A stretch of 64,000 nt of DNA from Prinia subflava (taxonomy: Eukaryota > Chordata > Aves > Passeriformes > Cisticolidae): assembly GCF_021018805.1 (NCBI RefSeq), contig NC_086250.1:62745322-62809321 (forward strand), in the 5' to 3' direction. How positions within the stretch are numbered: position 1 is the stretch's first letter; the number at the start of each line of letters is the position of its first letter. Positions 49,686-62,946 of this stretch are shown here, one piece after another. The notes beneath the pieces were generated by a model. The model was not told the DNA's origin and ran no database searches. It saw nothing but the letters and a program-made list of their open reading frames with translations. A program made the position numbers and the translations under genes.

Positions 49686-52329
49686 GCTATAATTACCTGA
49701 CAAAGTTACAGTTTTCAGCTAAGAACTGCAATCTGTTCAAGAGCTAGCCAGAAGAGTACACTTATGTGAGAAAGTGCAGGTATGTTTTTTCTCTCATGCC
49801 TTTAGCAAAGGCAAAAGAAGATAACGTGTATATTAGTTTCTATATAAAAGAGTAATGTGATATAAAGACTGCTTTCCTCCTAAGACTTCAAAAATTCCTT
49901 AGAGAAACAAAGCAAAGATTTAGATAAATGGCTGAAAAAAGAGACATGCAACACTGTAATTCAGGATAAAGGTTGGCATTCAGTTCCTGGGAGATTTTGT
50001 TCATCAGGATCACATTATAGAAAGACAGCTGTCAGGAATTGTCACATAATCCATTTGAGATCTACATACAAGATCTAGTGAAAATAACATCTTTCTAATA
50101 TTATTTATAACAAATATATTTCAAGCTCAATGGAGAGTTAAAGCTAAAACTATGGTACAGACTTGGAACACATGTAGACATCCTGATCTAAACAATACAA
50201 TACCCAAAGTATGCCTCGTTAAATTGAGTTTTTTGTTTGCTTTTCTAGTGACAGGATGCTTTTGTATTGGACTCAGGTCTGCTTCCATGTAAGTCACTGA
50301 CAAAAGTTTCGTTGACTTCATGGGAACAGATTGGGCCCTCATTACTGAATCATTTTTCATGAATCTGAAAATATGTGGAGACACATCTGTTAATCTAAAA
50401 TGGAAGACTCCAGAGGTGTTGTCCTGGAGATCGTCACACATCTCAGGCAATGGAAATGCCATGAAGAAGCAGTTCTGCTCAGCCCATTATTTGTTTGTTA
50501 ACTCATATTTAGGTCTTGAATTCAAGGACACATACCCTGGGCCATAGTTGCTGGAGATTTGACTCTGGTTACAAGGTCTGAGCTCACAACACTGTTGGCT
50601 AAATGTGACATAAAATCACTTCTGCAGGTGCCAGCAGTTGATGGCTACAGTTTTAAACTCCTAGTACTGCAGTGTAAACTCAGTTGCTTTTTTTGCATAA
50701 AATAATGACAATGACTCAAATGGGCTAGGACAGAGAATGTGCCACCACTCAGTTCATGCCCTCAGGTGCCTGATGTATTTGCTTCCCCAATCCTGAAGAG
50801 CTGGTTCAAAAGTAAAGATATGATTTTCAGGTAAATACTGGGGAAGATTTGTTTCATATTTTTGATAATTTTCAGCACAATTATGGATTGCTTTGTATCA
50901 TATAGTTATTCTTATATCTTTCACTGGGTCAGAGAAGGCAAAAAAATCAGTCTGTTCAGATACCTAGGGTAAAGCACAACTGCTTAGTGATATTAAGTTT
51001 TTGGCAAAATCCATCAAGATTTTTTCCTGAATGACTACTTGATGACCAGGGTCCTAGCTATAGCACCTCCACAAGAGGCTTCTGTTCACTTCAGTCCTGG
51101 CCTGATCAAGTTTGGTACCCATGACCTGAGAAAAGGAGCTGTAACCTCACTTCTGTGGTTTTGAACCAGGAGCAGATGTGTTCAGCTGCTGCAGGACTTT
51201 GCTTAACTAGAGACAGAGTCAGAAAGAACTTTGTCCTGTCCTTTCCACAGTTGCTTCCTTTTCAAACCTTCTGTAATAATAATAGACATTTGCTAGAGGC
51301 AGGGACATGCCTTAGGAGGCCAGAGATTAAAAAGAAAAATTAACAGAGCAGCTTCCAATACCAGCATAATTTGGTACTTTTATTGATTTAGGAAAATGGT
51401 GCAAAACTACTCTTGCTGCAAAAGTCCACTGGTCTTCCTTCTCAGTGCTTTTTTTTTTTGAGAAAAGAGCAGCTCAATTCAGATCCAAACCAGTTCAATT
51501 TTCTTTTTTTCCACTCTATTGCTTCAAAATTTTACAGATAATGTTATCAATGTTTAGTTGCATATTATGGATCTGGATTTGTTTGAAATTGCAAAGGTTA
51601 GAGACAACATTGGTTGATATCTACCCTACAATAAGGTGGGATTTTATAAGTATATTTTTAAGGTGGAACATTGTAAGTATAAATATTTTTAATGAAAATA
51701 TTATCCTTTCTTTTCTTATCCCTGCCTCAAGATTTTAGAAATTCCTATTCCCATGATATTCTCCTTTTATTTTTCCATAATGGTAATAACATACTTACTG
51801 CTTGAGATGGCTTTTGTAGCTCCAGCTGCACTTCAGCATTTAATAAACTATAAAAGCCATTTATTGCTTCATGGACTCAATCTCCAGGAATATTATCACT
51901 TAACTATATGATTGCCCAAAGCAACAAAAGGAAAGCTGTCTATACAGTAGATATATGCCCCATTCATCTTTTGTGTAGTTCTAGTATCCAAAAGCAAATT
52001 ATGGCTATTTTGTACCACAAGTAATGTACCTTTACAAAATCAGTGAAAGAAAATGCACATACTGTGCTCACACGAAAACTATTTTTAGGGAAAACCACCA
52101 GCTGGTAACTCCAGCTCTGAAATTATCAAATGATAGAGAAAAACAACAACAACAAAAAGGCAACCCGGATGTTTTATAAGCATAGAAACCAAAATGGCCC
52201 TATCCCAGTGCTTACTACTGAGCCAAAAGCAGGAAATATTTCTCTGTCATTTGCATCATTTTTTTTTCAGTACTGAACATCCTGTTCTCTGCCATTGCAT
52301 TTCTCAATTATTCAGTGCAGCTTTTCAGG
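49686..52329. other. AT-rich non-coding DNA
   Basis: No gene or recognised repeat. There is a T10 run at about 51450. Confidence 0.5.
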
Positions 52330-52560
52330 TTGGCATTTGTCTTTGCTATAGAGAATAATTTACTATCATCAGCAAGTTTCACTGCAATTTTCCAGTTGAT
52401 TCATGACCAGATAAAACCCCACCATTTTTTTAAAAAATCTACCACTGAATACCCTCTAATATGAAAATCATAGTCATCTCCTGTTTTCTGAATGTTTTTA
52501 GCCAGTGCAAGCATATTCTCTTGCATCTTATTCTTTCCTTATTTTTCTGTAACATAGTCT
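52330..52560 (-). mobile_element. Ancient CR1-like LINE relic
   Basis: Read on the + strand, 'ctatcatcagcaagtttcac' (about 52362) is a close match to the CATCAGCAAACTTG-type block of reverse-complement CR1. Downstream in the expected order come TTCCAGTTGATTCATGACCA, an ACCCCACCATT block, ACCCTCTAATATGAAAATC, and TTTTTAGCCAGTGCAAG (compare TTTTAACCAGT). The region corresponds to the part of ORF2 between the RT core and the 3' third. It is very diverged, with no coding potential. Confidence 0.5.
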
Positions 52561-55500
52561 ACTGTCACCTCAACCTGAGGCAGATTCCCTGTCTCTGTGA
52601 AGGAGGCCATTAAAAAAGAAAATCACTTAATTACCTCATTAGTCTTATGAACTTTGCATACTGCTTTCACTCCTACAAAATAAGGCTCTAGAACACAAAG
52701 GCTGTATCCTGTACCCCTTCCCCATCGGCATCTTCTCTGAGGACCTTGCATACAGCAAGTTCAGTCTTACAGCATATTCCAAACACTGCACACCTCTGCA
52801 CGACACAAGCAGAGCCTTTGCTTCTCTTTCCTGCTTATTGAGCTTCCACATGTGTATTGTGTTTCATAAACCCTTTGATGCTAATGAAATAACCCGACTC
52901 ATACTAAATAATTAACTACTCGGTCCTTTTGGGACCTCCAAGTCTTAATGAAAAGTTTCAGTTTTCTTGAGTGTTAAAAAAAGGAAGTTTTCTCTCTTTA
53001 GAAACCTGAAGGAAGTTCTTTAATACAGTAACTCAATTTTTGCTTACTCAGCTCTGATCATATTCCTGTTGATAACTTTTCATGAGTTGTTTTCACCAAT
53101 CACCTACTGAATCTCAGGGATCAAAAACACTCAAAGCAACTGTTCAGGTTTTGACAAAAGAGTGAAGGAGGTCCAAACCATCCACTTGACATGTGACATC
53201 TTCATGTCATATTTGGTCTTTTCTCTACAAAATTTTCATTTTCTTTCAAAAACTGATTAAATGCAATGCGGTCTTGACCATTTGTGAAAAATGGTGAATA
53301 GTCTTATAAATCAAATTACTTATTTTTATCATGCAGAAATAAATCTGAATAACCACTCATAAGATTTAAACTACCACAAGAAGAAACAGAAACTCAACAT
53401 GTTTCACTTATTTTTTTCACACAGCAGCAGAGTGGTTTGCTTGCTTGGTTGAGGTGTGAGGGTTTTTTTCTGGTTTTGGAGGGGTTTTTTTTTTCTCTTA
53501 ACAGTATTTGTATAGTGTTTCATTCCTACTTCTCCCATAACTACACTAAAAATTATATATAAACTGACAGGAATCACTCTGCCTATTGCTGAAAATCACT
53601 GTGATAAAAGGGAACAGATGTTGAGTAACACAAATCAGCCACTGAAGACAGGACAAAAAAAAAAGGAAGAAAAAGTAATTTACAAAGGCATCTCAGGACA
53701 CAGGATATTTGTACATCTACATCAGCAGAGCCTCTGAATTCAATGGAAATGATACCCAGCATCTAAACTACATTATATAAACCATCAGTGCAAAGTGTGC
53801 CCATGTGCATTAAATTGTTCCTCTCTAAGAGAACAGAGATGCCTATTAAGAAAAATGCAGCAGCATTTTCACAAGCATCAGAAGAAATCAAATTCCCCTT
53901 CCTTGTTGCTGTATCACCCAGTCAGTGTCATTTCTCTGTGAAGGAGGCTAAGAGGGGAGGAACAAGGCAGGAAAGAAAGGAAGATTTCAGCTCTCCCTTT
54001 ATCTGCTCCTGACTGCCACAACATAGGACCAAATCCAGCCCTACCTGAAAGCTCAGTGTTAATTTAAGAATAAAGTGAAATTGGATAAATGCATCATACT
54101 CTTTCTGACCGATGGCAGATGCTCTCTACCAGCGGAACATCTCAGTTCAGCACCAGCTTTCTTCCACGTAACTTACATGGTTTTAGCATGTTCTCCCCCA
54201 AATCACTCTGCTTCAAAACTGGAGAACAACAGACTCAACATACTTGGTATACTTAATCAAGAAATCAGCAAGAAGCCTCAGACACATTATTGTGTTAAAA
54301 AAGTCACTTCTATCTATTAACTATCTATTAATGAGAGTGAAAGAAGCAACAATCACCTCAGTAGCTGCTAAAGACACATTTCCAAGCAGTGGATGATTAG
54401 GAGATCCTTGGTTGGAGCTCTTGCTGGGGCCACTCCAGGTAAACCTGTAACTACAGCTGTTGTACATGACTAAGAGTGTTATTCCTAAATACTGACAGTG
54501 AGATTTTTCAGGCTTCTCAATTGATTAAACCCAAAAGATCTATGATCTTTTAGTGTCCTTATGAACTTCCACAATCTAGAGCTAGTTAATAAATTAACAA
54601 TACTCCTACTATAAAAATAATGGGATTTTTTCAAAGGTTTTAGGGACCAGGGTTTGAAAGACGGGTGATATGCATTTCTTGCAGCAAAAATTATCTTTCT
54701 TCAGCTTCCTGCAATGATTACCAGCATATTAGTTTTGTCACCAGGTGGGATGTGACAAAAAAGGGATTTTTGCATTGATACTCACAAGTCATTTGAGCTT
54801 CCCTGCTCACACTGCACCCAAGTGGGGCAGAAAGAGTTGTAGCAGAGGAAAAGCAATCTGACATGTACATAGGGCCAGGCAGCTGAGAGCATCATCAAAG
54901 CAAGGGGGAGATTGCAGCATGAGCAAGGTTAGGGTATGGTCTGAATCTAGGATAAGGAGATTTGGGAGCGAATAGATAAGGGGATGCAGAGATAAACACA
55001 TGTGCATGAAAGCAGGAAAGATTATGAAGGACACAAAGCTGACTGGGCACAGGAAAAAATGGAGAGCTGGAATGGGAAAATCAGGACTGTGAAATGTTTC
55101 AGGGGATTACAGAGCCAAGGGAGGTGTGATACAAGGATAAAAATAATGACAGGGAAAGAGAAAGGAAGTGAGGAAATCAAGACTTTGGGCACTTAATTTC
55201 TACATGTAATGAAAATGGAATTGCAGGGTAAGCAACCAAGAATTTTACTGTTTTCTTAAGTCCTTGTCCACAGCCAGGAGCACTGATATCTTAGAATTTT
55301 AAGTATAATTGTGTGGGGCTTTTTTGTTATATGATTATGACTATTTTTATTATATTTACATGCCATTCATTTTTACCACTTTTTAAATATTTTATAAAAC
55401 AGCAAACATTTATTTAAAATTTACAAAACGTATCAGCTGAATTGTTTGGTATTTAAGGAGATACCAGATTAACCATGTCAACAACAAATAAGCCACACTT

Positions 55501-58214
55501 AACATGTTTCCAATCTCCCAAGGAATAAACACAATTTTTTCAATAGGAGCCAGAAAGGATATTCCTGTTTATATTCATATTACTCATCTAGTTGCATCTA
55601 TACAAACTATATATATCTATTTTGTCTATGATCTCTATTTCCCTTAAAATTTAAATCCAAATAAGAGTAAGTGTAGAGGTCCCTGTTTAAGACACATGTT
55701 GGGAACACATTTCTAGTTTGATGAATCATGGGCTGCTTTTGACATGTAATTTAGCACAGGTTAACTAGGGAGGTCTCCACCTTCTGCATTAGGTTAGAAA
55801 ATTGAATCACTAATGGAAGTCCAGGCTAGAAAATTTTCCATGAGAATTAATGGATTTAAGAGCAGAACTCTATGTTTAACTTTTGTACTAGAACATTTAT
55901 ATAATATTATCAAAATAGAGGAAAGACTGAGCTCAAATGATATGTTTTACTTTCATTTGAACAAATTTCTGTGAATACTTGCTTTACATTTTTCTCAGAA
56001 CTTTTCTGAATAGAAGGAAATTTGTAGATAGCTGTAGATAGAAACCAGTGGATAGCTGCCAATTTTCTATCATTACAATGTCAGTCAGGAATAAACAAAA
56101 CCCCCAAAAAACCCTACCTGCTGTAAATGCTTAATACTACTTTCTCATCCAAATAGAAATCATGAAACAGTAGACTCTTAATAAGGTGCTTGACTAAAGC
56201 AGTGAATGAAGTCTAAATGGGAATAGAAAGGATAAGGCTGTCAGTATTAATGCACACATACTTTTCACATGACATTGTCTTTATATTTCTAACCTGTTAT
56301 GCAAAAAAAGTCTCGTAAAAAAACGGTTTTCAACAGTTATGCCTTCTGGGAAGAAAGACTGTGACAATGTCTTCACAGAAAATACAATTGCATCACAGGA
56401 ACAAACTCCAGAACATATGGTCTAATTTGGCCTAATTTAATCTAACTCACAGATAAGAAAATATTTCCTCACATAATTTCCAGTTCTCAGTACTTGGGAA
56501 GCATCAAGTAGTTAATGCAAATAATTTATTCATCTTATATGCATGACTAAAAGCAAAGGAAATTTAAAGGATAATAAAAACAGAATGTAGAACAGCATTA
56601 TCAGTTTTTTTAGAGACTGTATTTTGATTTCCATTACCTTTCTCTGAGATAACTGCAAGACTTTTCAGTTCAAGATTTCACTGACAACACAGCCTGGCAT
56701 TTCCATCTCAGATGCTGAAAAGTGAAAGTTTACTAAAGCTTTTAAGGATTTTTCAGATTGTGAAGAATATGGAAGGTTGTTGGTGGATAGAGGTTTTGGC
56801 TGGGACCCAGGGGATGCACTTCAGGCTCTCACAGGCTTCCTCAGCCCCCAGACAGACGAGGGGGGTGGCAGCTCTATTTATCTCTCTGGGCTGAGAGCCC
56901 ACCATGCAGTTACTGAGATTAACCAAGATACTGTCTGTCAGCTCAAGTCATCACATGTGTGTTTATAGCCCAACATGAACAGGAGATTTCACTCAAGCTT
57001 AAACCAACACCCCCTATCATCCTTTACCCATGACAGCAGATCAGCTCACGTGTGTTTTCTCCCAAGTGACAAGGAGAGTACATGCAGTAACCACTTCTCA
57101 GATAAGGGGTTCTCAGATGAGGGAGAAGCTACCTTGATCATTTGTCCTTTTATGAACATACCTTTATTATATGTACACAGAGCCTCAGAAAACAGATTCT
57201 TCTCACCTGTCCCTCTGAATAATAATAATTTAGCCTTTCTGCCATTCTGTTCCTTTATAAAATGAGAACTGACTTCTCTAGGGGGATTGGAGCTGACACT
57301 CACTAAAATGGCTGCAGTGATGAGTTGGATAATTCTGCCTAGGAAGCATGAAATGTAAGTTGTATGTGACATTTTCACCCTTCCTTGAACTTCCTGCAAT
57401 TAAACACATTAACATTTTAAGTTCTAGTATTTTTACAGCTGCTTAGAGATCTTCTTTACACTGTGAGAATACCCTGATGCTCTGCAAGGAGTGAGTGCCA
57501 GTATTTGCTGTGTTCCCATCCTGAATCCCCAGGATCTTCTAAATTGGTTCAAAAGGTACAGTTAAAATAATTCTGCTTATCTGTCTCTGCTGGGCTTACA
57601 GTCTTTCCCCATCCACTCAAAACCGCTCTGCTGTCCAGATGTTAGGCACTATTTGTGTGCACCAGACTGGTCACAAGTATTTCCATGCCTCCTTTCTAGT
57701 ACAAAAGGCCAAAATTGAAATCGTGCAGTGTACTTTCATGACCTTCCTTCCTCATCAAGACCCTAAGAATTAAGTTCTGAATAACTTTTTGTTTGTTGTT
57801 GATCCTAAACATTTCAAATGTATGTACTTAAGCCTGCTGGAGGAGAAGATTTCATCTGGCAGAGATTTCAATAAGGCACAGCTCCTTTAGACACTAAATA
57901 CAGCTTATGGCACAGTTAATCCTCTGAATTCAATGAGCTCGAGATGAGTTTGGCTGTCCCAATATCTCAGCACCCACAAAGTGCACTCCTACATGCAATG
58001 TGCAGAACTTCCCTGCACAAAGCCAGACATCACCTCTGCAAGAAGGGTGTGGGCAGGAGATCCAACATGTAGGCTAAGGAGTCCATATCTAGGCCCCTAA
58101 AACTTAATATAATCTATATATATAAATGCATACATAAAACTAACTTAAGTTTCACAGGGTCTGAAAGTATTGCCTTATATCTGGCTTCCAGACTGTCAGG
58201 ACTTCTGTGTGGAG
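52561..58214. other. AT-rich non-coding DNA
   Basis: More than 5 kb without a supportable gene or recognised repeat. There is a T/G-rich patch at 53458-53500 and a short GC-richer, CpG-bearing patch at 56780-56900. Frames up to 117 codons (57046-57399, - strand) have no family features. Confidence 0.5.
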
Positions 58215-58250
58215 GAAAAAAACCAACCAACCAAACAAACAAAACACACC
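58215..58250. repeat. (CCAA)n/(CAAA)n microsatellite
   Basis: A7, CCAACCAACCAACC, then AAAC units. It is the likely source of the hydrophobic - strand shadow frames at 58114-58579. Confidence 0.88.
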
Positions 58251-60455
58251 CATAAAGGGGCAGGGATATGCAGAGAAAAAGAGATGAAATAAAGACACCA
58301 AAACATCTGGGATACACTTCTCACTGCAAGACTGTTGTGCTGTCTTAGAGCGCAGGGCCAATTTTTATTGCCTACCAAAATAAAGAAGACATCTGGGGCT
58401 ACTTTACGTGGTTCTTGGACATTTGGCCACCAAGATGCACATCTAGGGCAGCACAAGTCTTCATTAGCTCCTGTGCCATATCCATATATGCTCTGCAAAT
58501 ACCTGAGATATTGCAGGACATCTAAAATTGCATTAGGTAGGCATAGGCAAGCAATAGAGTCATACTCCAGGTGTAACATCCCGGTTATTTACTGGTCTCT
58601 GAGTTTGTAGGATTATTCAGGTTGTTTCCACTACTGGAAATATCCCAAATATCAAACTGTCACAACATAAGCTACTCCCATGTGTCATTTTTTCATTCAA
58701 ACAAATAGAATAAACTCCCAAAATTGCAGGTGTCTCAGCTCTGTAACAGAAAAAATAACCATCATCTTTAGTGCACATCTACGTCTGTAAAGCAGCAGCA
58801 CTGAGTCAGACTGAACAGAGGATTTATAAAACAGAACATTTGTAGGAAAGGATAAGAAAAGACAGCACATGTATGCAGGACAATACGTTGAGATAAACAC
58901 TGTGTAAGTTATTTATTCCAACTTAGCTCACTCCAATTCTATTTTAACAGTATTTCCATATGTGTAGACTCCTGAAAACCTAAGCAACAAAATTAGAACA
59001 AATCTGTACAGGAAAAGGTCCTAAGATTGTATATTGGGTCCAATGCCAATTTGAATGAGACACTTCTCAGAAGAAAAATAAGTCAAAATTAAAAAAAAAA
59101 AAAAAGAAAAAGTAAAGGAGGGAACATATGAATGAGACTAACACCTCTGATAGACTAAAATTATGATTTCCTAACTATGGTCAAAATCATATAAAAAATA
59201 AAATGGGAAACTGTGGTTATTTTAAGAAATATATAGCTGAGTTTCAAGTCCACAGGGATCTACCCTAGCATTAAATTCCATTGCAGCTCTAGATTAAATT
59301 TCTCCTGCTTGAGAACAAGAAAGGCAGAATGAACTCAGACAACACTATCTGCATTGCAACTTGCTCCAAGTCAAGCCCTTTGTTCTGCTCAAACGAGCAA
59401 TGGACAGGCTATCACTGCTCTCTGACAGCACTTCCCCAGGCTGGCCTAATAATTAAAAATAAATCCAACTGTACCATGACAGTATTTACACAACATTAGT
59501 CACTGGGGAAGCTTTGGTGACTGTTTTCTTCCCTTTTAATAGTTCATCTTAAAATGCACGCTTGTGGCTTTGTGGAATCCCACCAAGAAGGTAAAAACAA
59601 ATATATAATTAAGACATTGCAGGAAACACTTACTTGCAGAACCATTCAGAATTCATTTCTGGCAACTCAGTGCTACTAGAGATGTATTTGAAAGCCAGCA
59701 AACATTGCTCCAAATCTGCAGGTATTAAACCTGAACAGTGAGGAATGCTTTTTTTCTTGTTGTTTTGTTGTTATGTCATCAGGGTATATTCTCTCCTCCA
59801 AACTTTCCTATGACATTCATTTTCCCCAGTCCTTGACTGCCTATCAATGCCTGAGATCTGCCACCTACAAAGTAGGTCTCATAAAACCTAGAGGGAGATT
59901 TATTGGTACTTTATGCAGCATTAAACAAGGAAGTTAAAAAATTATCTGAGACTGAAGCAATCTTTATTTCATAAAGTCTGTTCCCCTCCGGTTCCTTAGC
60001 TGGGTTTTTTTTGTCACAACAAGGGTCAAAACAATTTTTTTGAGAGAGTTTAGATGTCACATGAAAAATAGCACTCATTCAAAATAAAAAGTTGTCTTTC
60101 TCTGAGATCTCTGAGTTTCTTCTGGGATCCTTTATCTTCAATTAATTTTTATTCTGCATGCCAAGAGTAAGTACTCAGGAAGGTTTGAGTTGGTTTTCTT
60201 AATACAGTGTTTCACTCTGTTATGATTTCCTTTAGGCATAGGTGTTCTAATTCATTAAAATTGAGCTATGTTCAAACAAACTAAAACAAACAGAGAACTG
60301 TGAATAGCTGAAATTTAAAAATCACTATCAACATAAACAAGCCCACTGATATTAGCAAACCTCACCCACTCATTTCTTGACTTGTCTTCTGTTTGACAAT
60401 AAAGAACATTAACAATACACAGCTTGAATTTTGCTCCCAGGGCTGGACTTTAAAT
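58251..60455. other. AT-rich non-coding DNA with A15 run
   Basis: A 15-base A run lies at 59091-59105. No gene or recognised repeat. Confidence 0.5.
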
Positions 60456-60527
60456 AAGGTTTACGTTTAAGGTTCACGTTTAAGGTTCACGTACTTCTCT
60501 CTCACTACTCTCACTACTCTCTCTCAC
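60456..60527. repeat. Two adjacent short tandem repeats
   Basis: GTTTAAGGTTCAC occurs twice exactly (60465-60477 and 60478-60490), preceded by a partial AAGGTTTAC unit. Then come CTCTCACTA-type units (about 60497-60527). Two different motifs directly abut, a small compound satellite-like patch. Confidence 0.85.
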
Positions 60528-61474
60528 CCAATTTCTTTGCTCTTCCATCTCAGGAATGGAGCTAATGAGATCAGGCTGACCTGTCTGCCCAGAGAGGGAG
60601 CAGATGTCTCTTCTGTTACACCCTTGCCCTGCAGAAGCATTTCAGGCACCCCAAGGTTCAGTGACCTGCAACCCTCTCCAGTTTATCTTCTCCAAGCAAA
60701 CTACAGCAATACAGGCACTTTTGTGGCTATACTGATCAAGCAGACAAACAGAAAAAGTTTCACAGCATATAATGGTGGATTTACACACCACCTCTCAAAA
60801 TAGAAATTTCCACATCCAGTAATATATTTTAATGTAAATAAGATGCTCTCAGTCACACTGTTTGGGTATCTGGGATAGAAATATGGATGATGAAGAAAGG
60901 ACAGCTACTCAGATGGCAGATGATCTGTACATTCTCTCCATACATAGAAATTTACTGATGAGTGTATATTGTCCGGTCAACATGACTCCTTTTTCTTTCC
61001 AAAAAATAACAATTGCCAGAAGCAGCAAGGACCTTGGTAATAGACCGAAAGTAAATTTTCAGGAAAGCTGGGAGGAACTGCCAGTACCCTGAAGAGCATC
61101 ATTAAATCTTGACAAACTGAAAGTATACTTTAAAAAATGCTTTTACTCAAGTTGAATATAAGAGGGAACTATATGTCAACTGTCTCAGGCTATCTCAGGA
61201 GGGCAAACATCTTACCAGGAGGACATAATCAGCCATATCTCCTTTCAATCCATTCAGCCCAGGTGAATTGGCACAATTGGACAGCTGTGATCAGCATTAA
61301 TCAGTTTAAGACAGTACATTAACTCATCAGGAACACAAAAGAGCAGCTTTTCCTCTCTACAAATAAACATGTGCACCACAAGGGCCAGGATCTCCTTTCC
61401 AGCTTTAAGGCTTGAAAAGCATCCAAATTAAGAAGGGTCAGATAGGGAAGAGCTCTTCGAAATGCCCTTTTTTG
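60528..61474. other. Non-coding DNA
   Basis: Slightly GC-richer at 60540-60720, with an 88-codon + frame that has no family features. No poly(A)-linked transcript can be reconstructed upstream of the A tract. Confidence 0.45.

Positions 61475-61522
<48 letters not shown>
61475..61522. repeat. Uninterrupted 48-base poly(A) tract
   Basis: Forty-eight A in a row after a short T run and G (…TTTTTTG). This is far longer than any other homopolymer in the window. Avian CR1 elements do not end in poly(A). I found no retroposed gene upstream and no target-site duplication. It may be an expanded mononucleotide repeat or an assembly or sequencing artefact. Confidence 0.95.
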
Positions 61523-61523
<1 letters not shown>

Positions 61524-62621
61524 CATATACTTCAAAACTGCAACTGCAAATTGTTGTAGCAGTCTGTGCTGGCTGGCAGACAGCATGGTTGGTGCATATC
61601 CACACAACACAAGAGACATTAACCACTGGACAGAGTCCACATGGCAGCAATCAGGATAAACAGATGGATGTGGGGAACCACAAACCAACAAATAGTCATG
61701 ACAATCTAGTCTAAAAATAGGATGACCAATGAAGAGAGAGAGAGCATGAAAACAGTCTTCAATTACTCAAAAGGCTGCTGCCAAGAGTAAGAAAGTAATG
61801 TTTGGTAGAGAGTATTAGCAAATAACAGACCCAAGATCTAAGAATGATTAATAAGAGATGAAATTACTGAAGAGCTCAGCTGAAAAGTTCCTCTTGCCAA
61901 GCAGCATGCTCTAGCTGTTTCTGAATTGGTTTTGTTTCTCTCTGCCAGGTACTCTTTGAATGTTCCACACAGCCCCAGGGGGAGTTGTTAGGGTGATTTT
62001 TTTTTAATAATGATTATTTTTAGTGTTGCTCTATGTCTAGGAAAGTTCTCACTCTAACAGCACTGAGGCTGTAAGAGTGATGTAAGAAATTAATGCATTG
62101 ACTTTCAGGAATGTTCAGTTAAGACTAGCAAAAATTCAGTCATTGTTTTCCCACAGTTCTGTAAAAGCTGTATTTTATTTTTTAGTCAAAATGTCACAAC
62201 TTTTATAAAACAAACAGAATAACAAAACACATGCCCATTTTTTTTATATCCATCATAATTTATATTTTATTTCTGCTCAGGGGTTTCAAATCACATTTGA
62301 AGTTCAAAAAACTTTATAATGGAAGGAAGATTATCAAATGGAATATTTAAAGGAAATTTATACAGCATTGCAGATATAAGAAAAGAAATCTTTTCTGAAA
62401 ATCAGGCAGCAGGATAAGGAGATCATCTTTTAAACAGATACTTTACTACATGTTTTAAAAAGAAAGCATTAATTTATTGAGACTATTAGGGAAAAGAATC
62501 AAACTAATTTACAAGGAGTGATATTTTTTATATTTAAATAAACATTTCATGCAGTTTTAACTGTATTTGCACAATTGTTGGCTGTTTTCCAGCAGGTTAT
62601 GATTAGAAGATCTATTTGGGC
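61523..62621. other. AT-rich non-coding DNA
   Basis: There is a short (GA)n at 61731-61744. Otherwise there is no gene or recognised repeat. Confidence 0.5.
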
Positions 62622-62946
62622 AATCACAGAATAGTTGAGGTAGGGAACTCCAGATATCCTCCCACCCAACCCCTCTGCTCTGAGCAAGGTCACCTGCAGC
62701 CATTTGCTCTGGGTCATGAACAGCTCTTGGATATCTCCATGAAAGGTGATTCCACAGATCTCTGAGCTATCCATTCCAACAGTTCAAAAAACAACAAAAA
62801 ATATTTTTTACACATGAATAGATTTTCCTGTATTTTTTGTGCCTGTTGCCTTTTGCTCTGTCGTTGAGCAGCCTGACTTTGCCTTCTGTACAACCCATCT
62901 GATATTTGTACACATTAATAACATCCCACTGATCCCCCTCCTTCAG
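62622..62946 (-). mobile_element. CR1 LINE 3' fragment, diverged
   Basis: The 3' terminus reads AATCACAGAATAGTTGAGG at 62622 on the + strand, followed by CTCCAGATATCCTCCCACCC, CTCTGAGCAAGGTCACCTGC and GGATATCTCCATGAAAGGTG. Then come TTTTCCTGTATTTTTTGTGC, TGCCTTTTGCTCTGTCGTTG and GATATTTGTACACATTAATA, with ACATCCCACTGATCCCCCTC at the end. This is the complement of a CR1 3' end in collinear order. An A/T-rich insertion or decay around 62785-62810 breaks the alignment. It is of a different subfamily from the copy at 37029, judged by its terminal sequence. Confidence 0.85.

Noticed and set aside
58114..58579. Hydrophobic - strand frames resembling membrane segments
   Set aside because: They overlap a CCAA/CAAA microsatellite, and the three mutually overlapping frames have no shared family signal.
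61100..61522. Processed pseudogene ending in the A48 tract
   Set aside because: No recognisable mRNA-derived sequence, no AATAAA at the usual 10-30 bp before the A tract, and no target-site duplication.
61412..61714. Poly-Lys and poly-Phe frames
   Set aside because: They are direct translations of the A48 tract on either strand.
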